64,000 nt of DNA. It comes from Thermoleophilia bacterium SCSIO 60948 (GTDB taxonomy: Bacteria > Actinomycetota > Thermoleophilia > Solirubrobacterales > 70-9). The position numbers and the translations under genes are program-made. Within the stretch, counting starts at the first letter, position 1. Each line of letters opens with the position of its first letter. The stretch is from contig CP053031.1 of the NCBI GenBank assembly GCA_021496505.1, positions 2,596,001 through 2,660,000 on the forward strand, read 5' to 3'. This document shows positions 48,481 through 57,380 of the stretch, in pieces. The notes under the pieces were generated by a model. That model had not been told where the DNA came from, searched no databases, and saw only the letters and a program-made list of their open reading frames with translations.

Positions 48481-50594
48481 ACACCCTGACCCGGATCGTC
48501 TCCGCGCGCCCGCGGCTGATCGCCGTGCTCGCGGTCGTCTTCGTCGTCGTCGCCGGCGCGTTCGGCGGCACCGTCTTCGAGCGCCTCGACCCGTTCGGCT
48601 TCACCGACCCGGACTCGGAGTCCGTGATCGCCGAGGAGGAGCTCGCGAGCGCGTCGGGCGAGGAGCCGACCCCGGGGGTCATCGCGCTCGTCGAACCGGG
48701 CGGACAGGTCGAATCGGCCGCCGGTCGCGCGGCGGTCGCCGACGTCGTCGAGGCCGCGGAGGCCGACCCCGCCGTGACCCGGGTCGTCTCGGTGCTGGAC
48801 GGCCCCGACCCCGGGATCGTGTCCGAGGACGGCGAGACGACCTACGTCTCGATCTTCACCAGCGCCGGTGACGACGACGCGACCGAGCAGCTCGTCGAGG
48901 AGCTCGAGCCGCTGCCCGGCGTCACGCTCGGCGGCGAGGACGTGACTCAGATGCAGATCGGCGAGCAGGTCGAATCCGACCTGCGCACCGCCGAGCTGAT
49001 GGCGTTCCCGCTGCTCGCGCTGATCTCGTTCTTCGTCTTCCGTAGCCTCGTCGCCTCGCTGCTGCCGCTGATGGTCGGCGGCCTCGCGATCGTCGGCTCA
49101 CTGTTCGGTCTACGGTTGCTCGTCGAGGCGACCGACATCTCGATCTTCTCGGTCAACCTGATCATCGGGCTCGGGCTCGGCCTGGCGATCGACTACAGCC
49201 TGTTCATCGTCTCGCGATACCGCGAGGAGATGGCCGAACACGGAGCCGGCGTCACGGCGCTCGCCAGGACGATGCGAACCGCCGGGCGGACCGTGGTCTT
49301 CAGCTCGCTGACCGTCGCCGCGGCGCTCGCCTCGCTGTTGATCTTCCCGCAGCTCTTCCTGCGCTCGATGGGAATCGGCGGCACGCTCGTCTCGCTGCTC
49401 GCCGCCGCCGCGGCCCTCGTCGTCCTGCCCGCCGTCCTGCTGCTGCTCGGCGAGCGCGTCAACGCGCTCAGCCCGCGCTGGATGCGCCGCGCGAGCGACG
49501 CCGAGGCGCGCCATGTCGAGGGCGGGCGCTGGTATCGCTTCTCGCGTTGGGTGATGCGCCGGCCGGGCAAGATCGCGATCGTCACCGCGCTGCTCATGGT
49601 CGTAGCCGGGCTTCCGTTCCTGCGTAGCGAGCACCGCTTCGCCGACGCCCAGATCCTCCCCGCCTCGTTGTCGGCCGGCGCGGTCGACGACACGCTGCGC
49701 GCCGAGTTCAACCCGCGCCGCTTCGACGCGGGCGTGGTCGCGGTCGATGCCTCGAAGGGCGACCGCGCCGAGGTCGCCGAGGTCGCACGGCTCGCCGCCG
49801 CCCAGCGCGATGCGGCCCTCGTCACGCCGCCGGTCTACGTCGGCGACGACGTCTGGCGGTTCGACGTCCAGTTCGCGGTCGACCCGAACTCGGACCGCGG
49901 CCAGGAGCTCGTCGAAGACCTGCGCGACATCCGAGCCCCGGTCCCGTTCTCGGTCGCCGGCACCGGGGCCGCCCTGGCCGATCAGAAGGAGAGCCTCAGC
50001 GCGCACCTCGTGATCGCCGTCGCGATCCTCGCCGTGACGACCCTCGTGCTGCTGTTCCTGATGACCGGGTCGGTCGTGCTGCCCGTCAAGGCGCTGATCA
50101 TGAACCTGCTGACCGTCTCGGTCGCGTTCGGGATCCTCGTGCTGATCTTCCAGGACGGCCGCCTCGAGGGCCTGCTCGGCTACGACTCGCTCGGCGCGCT
50201 CGACATCTCCCAGCCGATCCTGCTCTTCGTGATGATCTTCGGGCTCTCGACCGACTACGGCGTCTTCCTGCTGACGCGGATCAAGGAGGCGCGCGACGCG
50301 GGCGCCGGGGAGCGCGAGTCGGTCGCGATCGGTCTCGAGCGAACCGGCCGGATCGTCACCTTCGCGGCGATCCTGTTCTCGATCGCGATCGGTGCCTTCG
50401 TGACGTCGGAGATCGTCTTCCTCAAGCAGGTCGGCCTCGGCACCGCGCTCGGCGTGCTGATCGACGCGACGATCGTGCGCGCGCTGCTCGTCCCGTCGCT
50501 GATGGCCCTGCTCGGTCGCTGGAACTGGTGGAGCCCTCGTCCGCTGCGACGACTGCATGCGCGATTCGGGATCACCGAATCGCCCGCTCAGTAG
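48477..50594 (+). CDS. MMPL/RND family transporter
   Basis: 705 residues with two homologous RND halves: TM1 (13-32), an outer domain (33-170), five helices, then a second outer domain and five helices. The proton-relay Asp-Tyr pairs are Asp239-Tyr240 (LAIDYSLF) and Asp593-Tyr594 (LSTDYGVF), as in MmpL3. It uses proton flow to export a lipid or drug. The PadR gene upstream is translationally coupled, so it is probably a PadR-regulated efflux system. The substrate is unknown. No MmpS-like partner is seen. Confidence 0.93.
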   Translation: MNTLTRIVSARPRLIAVLAVVFVVVAGAFGGTVFERLDPFGFTDPDSESVIAEEELASASGEEPTPGVIALVEPGGQVESAAGRAAVADVVEAAEADPAVTRVVSVLDGPDPGIVSEDGETTYVSIFTSAGDDDATEQLVEELEPLPGVTLGGEDVTQMQIGEQVESDLRTAELMAFPLLALISFFVFRSLVASLLPLMVGGLAIVGSLFGLRLLVEATDISIFSVNLIIGLGLGLAIDYSLFIVSRYREEMAEHGAGVTALARTMRTAGRTVVFSSLTVAAALASLLIFPQLFLRSMGIGGTLVSLLAAAAALVVLPAVLLLLGERVNALSPRWMRRASDAEARHVEGGRWYRFSRWVMRRPGKIAIVTALLMVVAGLPFLRSEHRFADAQILPASLSAGAVDDTLRAEFNPRRFDAGVVAVDASKGDRAEVAEVARLAAAQRDAALVTPPVYVGDDVWRFDVQFAVDPNSDRGQELVEDLRDIRAPVPFSVAGTGAALADQKESLSAHLVIAVAILAVTTLVLLFLMTGSVVLPVKALIMNLLTVSVAFGILVLIFQDGRLEGLLGYDSLGALDISQPILLFVMIFGLSTDYGVFLLTRIKEARDAGAGERESVAIGLERTGRIVTFAAILFSIAIGAFVTSEIVFLKQVGLGTALGVLIDATIVRALLVPSLMALLGRWNWWSPRPLRRLHARFGITESPAQ

Positions 50595-50904
50595 AAATCC
50601 GCACCACATCTGCGGAATCGCGACGAGCAAATCGCCTCGCCGACCCACGATCCTCCGAAGCCAGCATTCGAGGTCGGCCCGGTATGGGGTGCGCTTCGGC
50701 AAGGGAGTTCGTTGTTGCCGCGCATCCAGGCGGCTGGGGGGTCTCCAGCCGGGCCGATCTCTTTGTTGTTCCGCTGGGTTTGAAGTTAAGGGTCGCGTTC
50801 CGCGCGGCCGATGGTTCGCACAGGCAGGAACCGGGCACACCTCGCACGAATAGCTTCGGCGCGGGGCTTGGTCCCTGCGCCAAACTCGATCTCGGAGGCC
50901 CAAG

Positions 50905-51165
50905 TTGTCGATCGCCGGTTCCGTCTTCCTCGTCGCCGTCGGCGCGATCCTGCGCTACGCGCTCAACGTCGATTCGAGCGCGATCAACCTCGACACCGTC
51001 GGCCTGATCCTGATGATCGCCGGGATCGTCGGGCTCGCGTTGTCGTTCGCCTACCAGGCCTACGCCAACAACCAGCGTCGCCGAGCCGCCGTGCCGCCGG
51101 CCGACTACGAGGCCGGTTACGTCGACCGCGCCCGCGAGGAACCGCCGACGCGCCGGATGCGCTAG
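50905..51165 (+). CDS. DUF6458-like small membrane protein
   Basis: 86 residues with two transmembrane helices (3-17, 30-52), the second around VGLILMIAGIVGLALSFAYQA, and a basic tail. The order SIAGSVFLVAVGAILRYAL then NLDTVGLILMIAGIVGL matches DUF6458. The start is TTG 50905, decided by GGAGG 6 nt upstream. The 310 nt upstream to 50594 show only weak hairpins and nothing else I can identify. Confidence 0.78.
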   Translation: MSIAGSVFLVAVGAILRYALNVDSSAINLDTVGLILMIAGIVGLALSFAYQAYANNQRRRAAVPPADYEAGYVDRAREEPPTRRMR

Positions 51166-51755
51166 CCGACCGCGCGACGCCCGGCCAGCGCACGGCCGAG
51201 CGTCACCTCGTCGGCATATTCGAGATCGGCTCCGACCGGCAGGCCGCTGGCCAGGCGGGTGATCTCGACGCGGTCGCGAAGTAGGTCGGCGATGTGATGA
51301 GCAGTCGCCTCACCGGTCGTCGTCGGGTTGGTGGCCAGAACGATCTCTCGCGGCGGGTCGGCGGCGACGCGGTCGACGAGCTCGGAGATCTTCAGGTCCT
51401 CCGGGTCGATCCCGTCGATCGGCGAGAGCGCGCCGCCGAGCACGTGGTAGAGCCCCGAGTACTCGTGGGTGCGCTCGATCGGGATCACGTCCTGCGGCTC
51501 CTCGACGACGCAGATCAGGCCCGTGTCACGACGCTCGTCCTCACAGATCCGGCAGCGCGGCCCCTCGGCGAGATTGAAGCACACCTCGCACAGACCGATC
51601 CGCTGCTTGACCTCGCGGATCGCGTCGGCGAGCGCGATCGCATCGTCCTCGCTCGAGCGGAGCACGTGGAAGGCGAGCCGCTGCGCGGTGCGCTGTCCGA
51701 TCCCGGGCAGCTTCGAAAGCTCTGTGACGAGCCGGTTGATGGGCGCCGGGTTCAC
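51162..51755 (-). CDS. recR: Recombination mediator RecR
   Basis: 197 residues. A helix-hairpin-helix (LSKLPGIGQRTAQRLAFHVL) leads to a four-Cys zinc finger (Cys56, 59, 68, 71; CEVCF and CRIC) and a Toprim domain (GLICVVEEPQDVIPIE, TNPTTTGEATA). It acts with RecFO to load RecA at gaps. The start is GTG 51755; the longer frame is not conserved. It is the last gene of dnaX-ybaB-recR, the usual bacterial order. The stop shares CTAG with the DUF6458 gene. Confidence 0.95.
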   Translation of the reverse strand: MNPAPINRLVTELSKLPGIGQRTAQRLAFHVLRSSEDDAIALADAIREVKQRIGLCEVCFNLAEGPRCRICEDERRDTGLICVVEEPQDVIPIERTHEYSGLYHVLGGALSPIDGIDPEDLKISELVDRVAADPPREIVLATNPTTTGEATAHHIADLLRDRVEITRLASGLPVGADLEYADEVTLGRALAGRRAVG

Positions 51756-51801
51756 CTCGATGCAACCTAGCGAGCGCCCCGGCTCGCTCCGCGGCGCGGG
51801 T

Positions 51802-52170
51802 CTAGAGGCCGGGCAGCCCGAGTCCGCCGAGGCCGCCACCGGCTCCGCCGGCGCCGCCCGTGATCCCGCCCATCTTCTCCGCCGCCATCTCCTGCGCCTG
51901 CTTGAGCGCCTCGTTGACCGCGGTCAGGACGAGGTCCTGGAGCATCTCGACGTCCTCGGGATCGACCGCCTCGGGATCGATCGTGATGTCCAGAAGGCGC
52001 AGGTCGCCGGAGACCTTGGCCTTGACGATGCCGCCTCCGGCCGCCGCCTCGACCTCCTCGTCCTTCAGCCCCTCCTGGGCCTCGGTCATCTGCGTCTGCA
52101 TCTGCTGGACCTGCTTGAGCATCGCGTTCATGTCGAAGCCGCCAGGGCCTCCGGGTCCTCTGCGAGCCAT
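51802..52170 (-). CDS. ybaB: YbaB/EbfC nucleoid-associated protein
   Basis: 122 residues. The core is MLKQVQQMQTQMTEAQEGL, then VSGDLRLLDITIDPEAVDPEDVEMLQDLV, the YbaB dimer fold that binds DNA. Both termini are Gly-rich (an N-terminal RRGPGGPGGF and a C-terminal GGAGGAGGG). ATG 52170 overlaps the last base of dnaX's stop, so it is coupled to dnaX. Confidence 0.94.
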   Translation of the reverse strand: MARRGPGGPGGFDMNAMLKQVQQMQTQMTEAQEGLKDEEVEAAAGGGIVKAKVSGDLRLLDITIDPEAVDPEDVEMLQDLVLTAVNEALKQAQEMAAEKMGGITGGAGGAGGGLGGLGLPGL

Positions 52171-54131
52171 CACTCTCCCCTTGCCCCGCGGGCTTGGCTT
52201 TGCTCCGAGTCGGGCTCGGGAGCGTGGTAGAGCTCCTCGGCGTCGAACTCGGACTTGATTCGTTCGATCAGCTCGTCGCTCGACAGCGTCGCGGCCGCCG
52301 GCGGTTCGATGTGCTCGGCGTCCGCGGTTACGAACCCGAGCTTGAGACGGACTCCGCACTCGGCCTCGATCGCGGCCGCGAGCTGGCTGCGGCTGGGCTC
52401 GCTCTCGGCGCGGCGACGGCTGAACGCCTCACCGGCGAGAAACCCGATGTCCATCCGCCTCGCATCGGCGTCGAGCGCCACCGGACGCGCCTTGGCGAGC
52501 GCGTGCCACAGCACCGCGCCGGCGTCCTCGCGCACGCGCTCGAGGATCGGCGCCCACGCCTCGCGCACGGACTCGAGGGTCAGCTCGGCGACCGGGGCGG
52601 TATCCGCGTCGGCCGCGGCCGCGGCCTCGTTCGGCGGCGCGGGCACGGACTCGGACTCGGATGGCCCCTCCGGCACGGCGGTCGAATCCTCGGCGGCGCG
52701 GGTCTCGGGACCGCGATCAACCGCGGGGTGCTGGTCCGCCTCGGGCTCCGGCGCCTGCTCCGGCACGGCGGGCACAGCCTCGACGGCGCGGACCTCGGGC
52801 TGTGCCTCGGGGCCTGGGTCGAGCTCGGGCTCGGGCTCGGGCTCGGTCGGCGCCGCGGGCTCACTCGCCGCGACCGGCGGCTCCGCCGGTGGCGCGGGCG
52901 CCGTGGGCCCGGACTCCCGCGTCGGCTCGCGCTCAACTCCTGCGGTCGGGGAAGGTGCCGACACGGGCGCCTGCGGACCGCCACCACCGAGCTGGGCCTC
53001 GAGCCGCTCGAGGCGGTCCGCGAGCGCTTCGCGCGAGGGATCGAGCTGCGGCCGGGCGGCGCGCAGGACGGCCATCTCGATCGTCATCCGCGGCTCGTCG
53101 CCCTCGCGGACGGCGGCGAGCGCCGCGGCGATCGCGTCGATCGAACGCGCGAGGCCGAGGTCGCTGAACTCGCCGGCCTGACGGGCGAGCCGCTCGGGGT
53201 CCGTGCCCGCGACGCTGAACGAGTCGCTCGCGCTCCCGATCGTGCGGATCACGAGCAGCTGGCGCAGGTGGGCGAGCAGGTCGCGCCCGAACTGCGAGAC
53301 GTCGCGACCTGAGGCCGAGAGCCGCTCGGTCGCTTCGAGTGCGCCCCTCCCGTCGCCCGCGGCGATCGCGTCGGCGACGTCGAGGATCAGCTCCCCGTCG
53401 GCGATCCCGAGGACCGCGAGGACGTCCTCGGAGGAGACCGTCTTGCCGCCGTAGGCGACGAGCTGGTCGAGCGTGCCGAGCGCGTCGCGGAAGCTCCCCG
53501 ACGCCGAGCGGGCGATCGCGGCGACGGCCTCGGGCTCGATCTCGATCTCCTCCTGCGCCGAGACGCGGCCGACGACCTCGGCGAGCTGCTCGAGCGAGGG
53601 GCGCTGGAAGTCGAAGCGCTGGCAGCGGTCGACGATCGTCGGCATCACCTTGTGGGCCTCGGTCGTCGCGAGCACGAAGGTCGTGTTCGGCGGCGGCTCC
53701 TCGAGTGTCTTGAGGAACGCGTTCCAGGCCTCGCGGGTCAGCATGTGGGCTTCGTCGAGGATGTAGACCTTCCAGCGGCCCGCGGTCGGCGCGTAGCCGA
53801 CGCGCTCGCGGAGCTCGCGGATGTCATCGACGGAGCGGTTCGACGCGGCGTCCATCTCGACGACGTCGAGCGAGGTGCCGGCGGCGATCGTGCGGCACGA
53901 GTCGCAGACTCCGCAGGGCTCGAGCGTCGGCCCGTTCACGCAGTTGAGCGAGCGGGCGAGGATCTTGGCGAGCGAGGTCTTGCCGGTTCCTCGCGAGCCG
54001 ACGAAGAGGTAGGCGTGGTGGACGCGGTCGCGCGTTACGGCGTTGGAGAGCGTGCGGACGACGTGCTCCTGCCCGACCACCTGCGCGAACGACTGCGGGC
54101 GATGTCGGCGGTAGAGGGACTGCTCGGCCAC
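52170..54131 (-). CDS. dnaX: DNA polymerase III subunit gamma/tau
   Basis: 653 residues of the clamp-loader ATPase. Walker A is GSRGTGKT (45-52), the zinc-binding Cys are 64, 73, 76 and 79 (CGVCDSC), Walker B and DEAH are at 122-129 and the arginine-finger SRC region is replaced by DRCQRFDF. Domain III reaches about 370. A Pro/Ala/Glu-rich linker (about 395-550) leads to a C-terminal domain like tau. No slippery A-tract that would produce gamma by frameshift is apparent. Start is GTG 54131. Confidence 0.96.
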   Translation of the reverse strand: MAEQSLYRRHRPQSFAQVVGQEHVVRTLSNAVTRDRVHHAYLFVGSRGTGKTSLAKILARSLNCVNGPTLEPCGVCDSCRTIAAGTSLDVVEMDAASNRSVDDIRELRERVGYAPTAGRWKVYILDEAHMLTREAWNAFLKTLEEPPPNTTFVLATTEAHKVMPTIVDRCQRFDFQRPSLEQLAEVVGRVSAQEEIEIEPEAVAAIARSASGSFRDALGTLDQLVAYGGKTVSSEDVLAVLGIADGELILDVADAIAAGDGRGALEATERLSASGRDVSQFGRDLLAHLRQLLVIRTIGSASDSFSVAGTDPERLARQAGEFSDLGLARSIDAIAAALAAVREGDEPRMTIEMAVLRAARPQLDPSREALADRLERLEAQLGGGGPQAPVSAPSPTAGVEREPTRESGPTAPAPPAEPPVAASEPAAPTEPEPEPELDPGPEAQPEVRAVEAVPAVPEQAPEPEADQHPAVDRGPETRAAEDSTAVPEGPSESESVPAPPNEAAAAADADTAPVAELTLESVREAWAPILERVREDAGAVLWHALAKARPVALDADARRMDIGFLAGEAFSRRRAESEPSRSQLAAAIEAECGVRLKLGFVTADAEHIEPPAAATLSSDELIERIKSEFDAEELYHAPEPDSEQSQARGARGE

Positions 54132-54327
54132 GAAGTGGTCGAGTCTAATCGCGGCCCACGGACCGGTTCGGAGGTCCGCCGGCGCCCGCTCTCGCAAGTT
54201 CCCGTGCAGTTGAAGGAGTTCTGCTCGTACGGGCGTCCAGGGGGGTTCAGCGGCGCCGCCGAGCGCCCGAGGGATGGGTCCGACGGCTTAGAACGGTCGG
54301 CCCGCGCACAGGGCCGGGGGGACGCAG

Positions 54328-55098
54328 ATGACGCTTCGCAACCGCAGCAGCTTTTCGACGTTGATCGCGCTCCTCGTAGCGGGCCTCGCGATCCTCGTCG
54401 CCGCGGCCCCCGCCCACGCGATGAAGACCAAGCGGCTCGGCAAGGGGCTCTGCGAGACGACCGGCGGGGGCAAGATCGTCGACGCCCCGGGCTTCCCCGG
54501 CGAGAAGATCGACCGCCGCCTGGTGCGGGACGTCCGCCTCCTCAAGCGCCGCTACGACATCTTCGTCACCGACGGCTACTCGAAGGACCCGGTCCACTCC
54601 GCCAACGGCGAGCACCCGATGGGCCTGGCACTCGACATCGTCCCGAGCGGACGGCGCTGGGGGAAGATCGACCGGCTCGCGCGCTGGGCCGAGCCCAGCC
54701 AGAACGCTCCCCGCGCCCCGTTTCGCTGGGTCGGCTACGACGGTGACGCCGGCCACGGCAGCGGCCATCACCTGCACCTCTCCTGGAACCACAGCGCCGG
54801 GCAGGCGGGCGACCTCCAGCGCACCGTCTACACGATGAAGTGCCCCGGCAAGCGCAAGCGCAAGCGCGACGGCGATCGTGACGGCGGCGACCGCGACGGA
54901 GGCGGCCGCAACGACGGCGGCGGCAGGAACGGCGGCGACTCGGGCGGCAGCGGCTCGGGCGGGATCAGCCCCGGGAGCGGTGGCTCCGGTGGGTCGGGCG
55001 GCGGCGGCATCGAGCCGAAGCGCGCCTTCGGGCCGGCGGTCGCGGCCGCGTTCGACCTCTCCGACGTCGTCATCGAGACCGGCGGCGTCGGGCGCTAG
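54328..55098 (+). CDS. Exported M15-like metallopeptidase-fold protein
   Basis: 256 residues. A signal peptide (TLIALLVAGLAILVAAAPAHA) precedes a domain with the M15/VanY-type zinc pattern: GEHPMGLALDIV (His96 and Asp103, spacing 7) and GHHLHLSW (His148 or 150). The second half (170-225) is a Lys/Arg then Gly/Ser-rich linker, and a short C-terminal segment follows. It may cut peptidoglycan peptides or only bind them. Start ATG 54328. It is a single gene, upstream of the small gene at 55150. Confidence 0.75.
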   Translation: MTLRNRSSFSTLIALLVAGLAILVAAAPAHAMKTKRLGKGLCETTGGGKIVDAPGFPGEKIDRRLVRDVRLLKRRYDIFVTDGYSKDPVHSANGEHPMGLALDIVPSGRRWGKIDRLARWAEPSQNAPRAPFRWVGYDGDAGHGSGHHLHLSWNHSAGQAGDLQRTVYTMKCPGKRKRKRDGDRDGGDRDGGGRNDGGGRNGGDSGGSGSGGISPGSGGSGGSGGGGIEPKRAFGPAVAAAFDLSDVVIETGGVGR

Positions 55099-55149
55099 CT
55101 TGCAGGTCTGAGCTTCCGTCCGCCGGTCGCGTGAGCATTCGCGCGGCCG

Positions 55150-55362
55150 ATGTACGAAGCCCTGATCTCATGCGTGAGCTGCGACGAGCAGCTCGAGGTG
55201 GTCGCCGCCTCGCTGGAGGAGCTCGAGCAACTCGCCTGCGAGTGCGGCGCCGGCTCGACGATCGAATCGATCGCCGAGTTCGAGCCCTGGCGCAGCCCTC
55301 CGCGACTGCGCGCCGTGGAATCCTCGCCGCCGCGCGACGAGGACCTGCCGAAGGCCGCCTGA
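55150..55362 (+). CDS. Small Cys-motif protein
   Basis: 70 residues, not recognised. CVSC (8-11) and CEC (about 30-32) suggest a small zinc-ribbon-like fold, followed by an acidic, Pro-rich tail. Regular GC3 supports coding; no Shine-Dalgarno is evident. It lies convergent to ilvA, 10 nt apart. Confidence 0.5.
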   Translation: MYEALISCVSCDEQLEVVAASLEELEQLACECGAGSTIESIAEFEPWRSPPRLRAVESSPPRDEDLPKAA

Positions 55363-55372
55363 GCGCCGCCGC

Positions 55373-56590
55373 TCAGCGCGGCGGCATCAGCTCCACGTCG
55401 ACCTCGTAGCTCGACCGCAGCTCCGCGAGCAGCGACTCGGCGTGGTCGGCGCCGCGCGTCTCGAGCGTCAGCGCGACGGCGGTGTCGCCGAGGGCGAGGT
55501 CGATCCCGTCGCGGACGTGGTCGACCGTGATCAGATTCGCGCCGGTCTCGGCGATCCGGCCCAGCAGGCCGGCGAGCGCACCCGGGCGGTCGGAGACGAC
55601 GGTCGTGATCCGCAGCCGGCGCCCGGCGCTCGTCTCCGCGCGCGCGACGATCGTCGCCAGCAGTCCCGGGTCGACGTTGCCGCCGGACAGGACCAGCGCC
55701 GTCGTCCCCTCCTGCGAGGGCTCGACGACACCGGTCAGGAGCGCCGCGAGCGGCGCCGCCCCCGCCCCCTCGACGACCAGCTTCGAGCGCTCGGCGAGGG
55801 CGACCATCGCCGCCGCGATCTCGGCCTCGCCGACGAGGACGATGCCGGCGAGCAGACGCTCGAGGATCGCGCGGGTCCGCTCGCCCGGCCGCTTGACGGC
55901 GATCCCGTCGGCGATCGTCCGCCCCCCGGCCTCGGGCGCCACGGCCTCGCCGAGCGAGGCGGCCATCGCGCCGTAGGAGGAGACCTGCACCCCGACGACC
56001 TCGACATCGGGACGCTCGGCGGCCAGCGCGAGGCAGACTCCCGAGGCGAGCCCGCCGCCGCCGATCGAGACGACGACCTTGCGCAGGTCGGGGATCTGGT
56101 CGATGAGCTCGACCCCGACTCCGGCCTGCCCTCTGATCACGTCGTCGTCGTCGAACGGGTGGACGAAGACCATCCCGCTCTCGGCGGCGCGCTCCGTCGC
56201 GAGCGCGATGCAGTCGTCGACGCCGCGTCCCTCGCGTCGGATCTCGGCCCCGAAGTCGTGGACCGCGGCGAGCTTGGAGAGCGAGGCGTCGTGCGGCATG
56301 AAGACCTCGCACGGAAGGCCGACCTCGCGGGCGGCGTAGGCGACTGCCTGGCCGTGGTTGCCGGCGCTCGCGGTCACGACCCCGGGCGCATCGCCGATCG
56401 AGCCGAGCTTGGAGAGCGCGCCCCGGAGCTTGAACGACCCGGTCCGCTGCAGGTTCTCGGCCTTGAGCACGATCCGCCCGCCGCAGCGGCGCGACAGGCT
56501 GCTCGCCGAGAGGATCGGGGTCTCGCGCGCGACCCCGAGCGAGGCGCGGTGGACCTCGCGCAGCCGCTCGCTCGACGGGTCGCGATCCAC
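55373..56590 (-). CDS. ilvA: Threonine ammonia-lyase
   Basis: 405 residues. PLP-binding Lys54 lies in GSFKLRGA, and the phosphate loop GGGGLASG at 177-184. The C-terminal ACT-like domain is about 330-405 (TTVVSDRPGALAGLLGRI), placing it with the single-ACT TdcB/IlvA group. It converts threonine to 2-oxobutanoate and ammonia for isoleucine synthesis. The start is GTG 56590, 4 nt after ridA's stop. The reactive enamine it makes is the RidA substrate. Confidence 0.93.
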   Translation of the reverse strand: MDRDPSSERLREVHRASLGVARETPILSASSLSRRCGGRIVLKAENLQRTGSFKLRGALSKLGSIGDAPGVVTASAGNHGQAVAYAAREVGLPCEVFMPHDASLSKLAAVHDFGAEIRREGRGVDDCIALATERAAESGMVFVHPFDDDDVIRGQAGVGVELIDQIPDLRKVVVSIGGGGLASGVCLALAAERPDVEVVGVQVSSYGAMAASLGEAVAPEAGGRTIADGIAVKRPGERTRAILERLLAGIVLVGEAEIAAAMVALAERSKLVVEGAGAAPLAALLTGVVEPSQEGTTALVLSGGNVDPGLLATIVARAETSAGRRLRITTVVSDRPGALAGLLGRIAETGANLITVDHVRDGIDLALGDTAVALTLETRGADHAESLLAELRSSYEVDVELMPPR

Positions 56591-56594
56591 GGTC

Positions 56595-56990
56595 TCAGCC
56601 GATCGCGACGATCGCGTCGATCTCGACGCGCGCACCCTTCGGCAGCTGCGCCACCCCGACCGCGGCGCGCGCCGGCGGATCGGCGGCGAAGAACTCGGCA
56701 TAGGCCTCGTTGATCGTCGCGAACTCCGACAGGTCGGTCGTATAGACCGTCAGCCGCAGCGCTCGCTCGAGCCCGGTGCCCGCCGCCTCGCAGACGGCCG
56801 TGAGGTTTCGCAGGCACTGCGTCGTCTGCGCGGCGAGCTCGTCGCCGACGAGCTCGCCCGTCTCGGCGTCGAGCGGGATCGCGCCGGAGCAGAACAGCAG
56901 CTCGCCGAATTGGATCGCCTGGCTGTAGGGGCCGATCGCGCCGGGTGCGGTCTCGGTCTCGACAACGCAGCGGGTCCCAACGTCGCTCAT
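56595..56990 (-). CDS. ridA: RidA family reactive-intermediate deaminase
   Basis: 131 residues. The RidA trimer fold has PGAIGPYSQAIQ, SGAIPLDAETGELV, and the active-site Arg108 (PARAAV) and Glu123 (RVEIDAIVAI). It hydrolyses 2-aminoacrylate and 2-aminocrotonate imines made by PLP enzymes such as IlvA. GAGGGAGA lies a few bases before ATG 56990. It is the first gene of ridA-ilvA, a pairing that fits its role. Confidence 0.95.
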   Translation of the reverse strand: MSDVGTRCVVETETAPGAIGPYSQAIQFGELLFCSGAIPLDAETGELVGDELAAQTTQCLRNLTAVCEAAGTGLERALRLTVYTTDLSEFATINEAYAEFFAADPPARAAVGVAQLPKGARVEIDAIVAIG

Positions 56991-57087
56991 CTCGTCTCCC
57001 TCGGTTCTGCCTGCGACTGGAAAAACAGTGGACCGTGCGGGCCCGCCTTCGAGCGCTGCTCTCGGGCGTGCCCGCCGTGGCTTGCTC

Positions 57088-57188
57088 AATCCAGGCTTCT
57101 CCGCGGCACATGCCGGGGACCGCTTAAGGCTGCTTCCTTCCGGACCTGACCTGGTTCGCGGGCCGTCATTGCGCGGGACCTGGACTTC
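57088..57188 (-). ncRNA. ffs: Signal recognition particle RNA, small bacterial type
   Basis: The minus strand carries the conserved apical part of 4.5S RNA, CCAGGTCAGGTCCGGAAGGA followed by AGCAGCC (57128-57155 region), which binds Ffh. The flanks pair: CCGC with GCGG around the apex, and AGTCCAGG (57187 end) with CCTGGATT (57088 end) at the base. The length is about 100 nt. The exact ends are set by the base pairing only. It lies in the 390 nt between ridA and the next gene. Confidence 0.93.
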
Positions 57189-57380
57189 AACGCCGCCCGC
57201 GGCGTACTGACCCCGAGGACTAGAAACCCTCGGGCGGGCGTTCGGTCTCGCTGGAGCGGATTGCGAGTGCAGGGCACCGCTAATTCCCCACCTAGCACGG
57301 TCCGCTTCCAGCGTAGCCGAAACGCCCGGACCGGCGGGCGATTCAAGACCGTGCGGCCGACTGCCGAAGAGGACGCCCAG

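Noticed and set aside
50594-50904. tRNA or riboswitch in the gap after the MMPL gene
   Set aside because: No T-loop consensus or cloverleaf was found by eye; only weak hairpins.
54131-54327. tRNA-Ser or SRP RNA next to dnaX, a frequent arrangement
   Set aside because: No matching conserved stems; the SRP RNA is at 57088-57188 instead.
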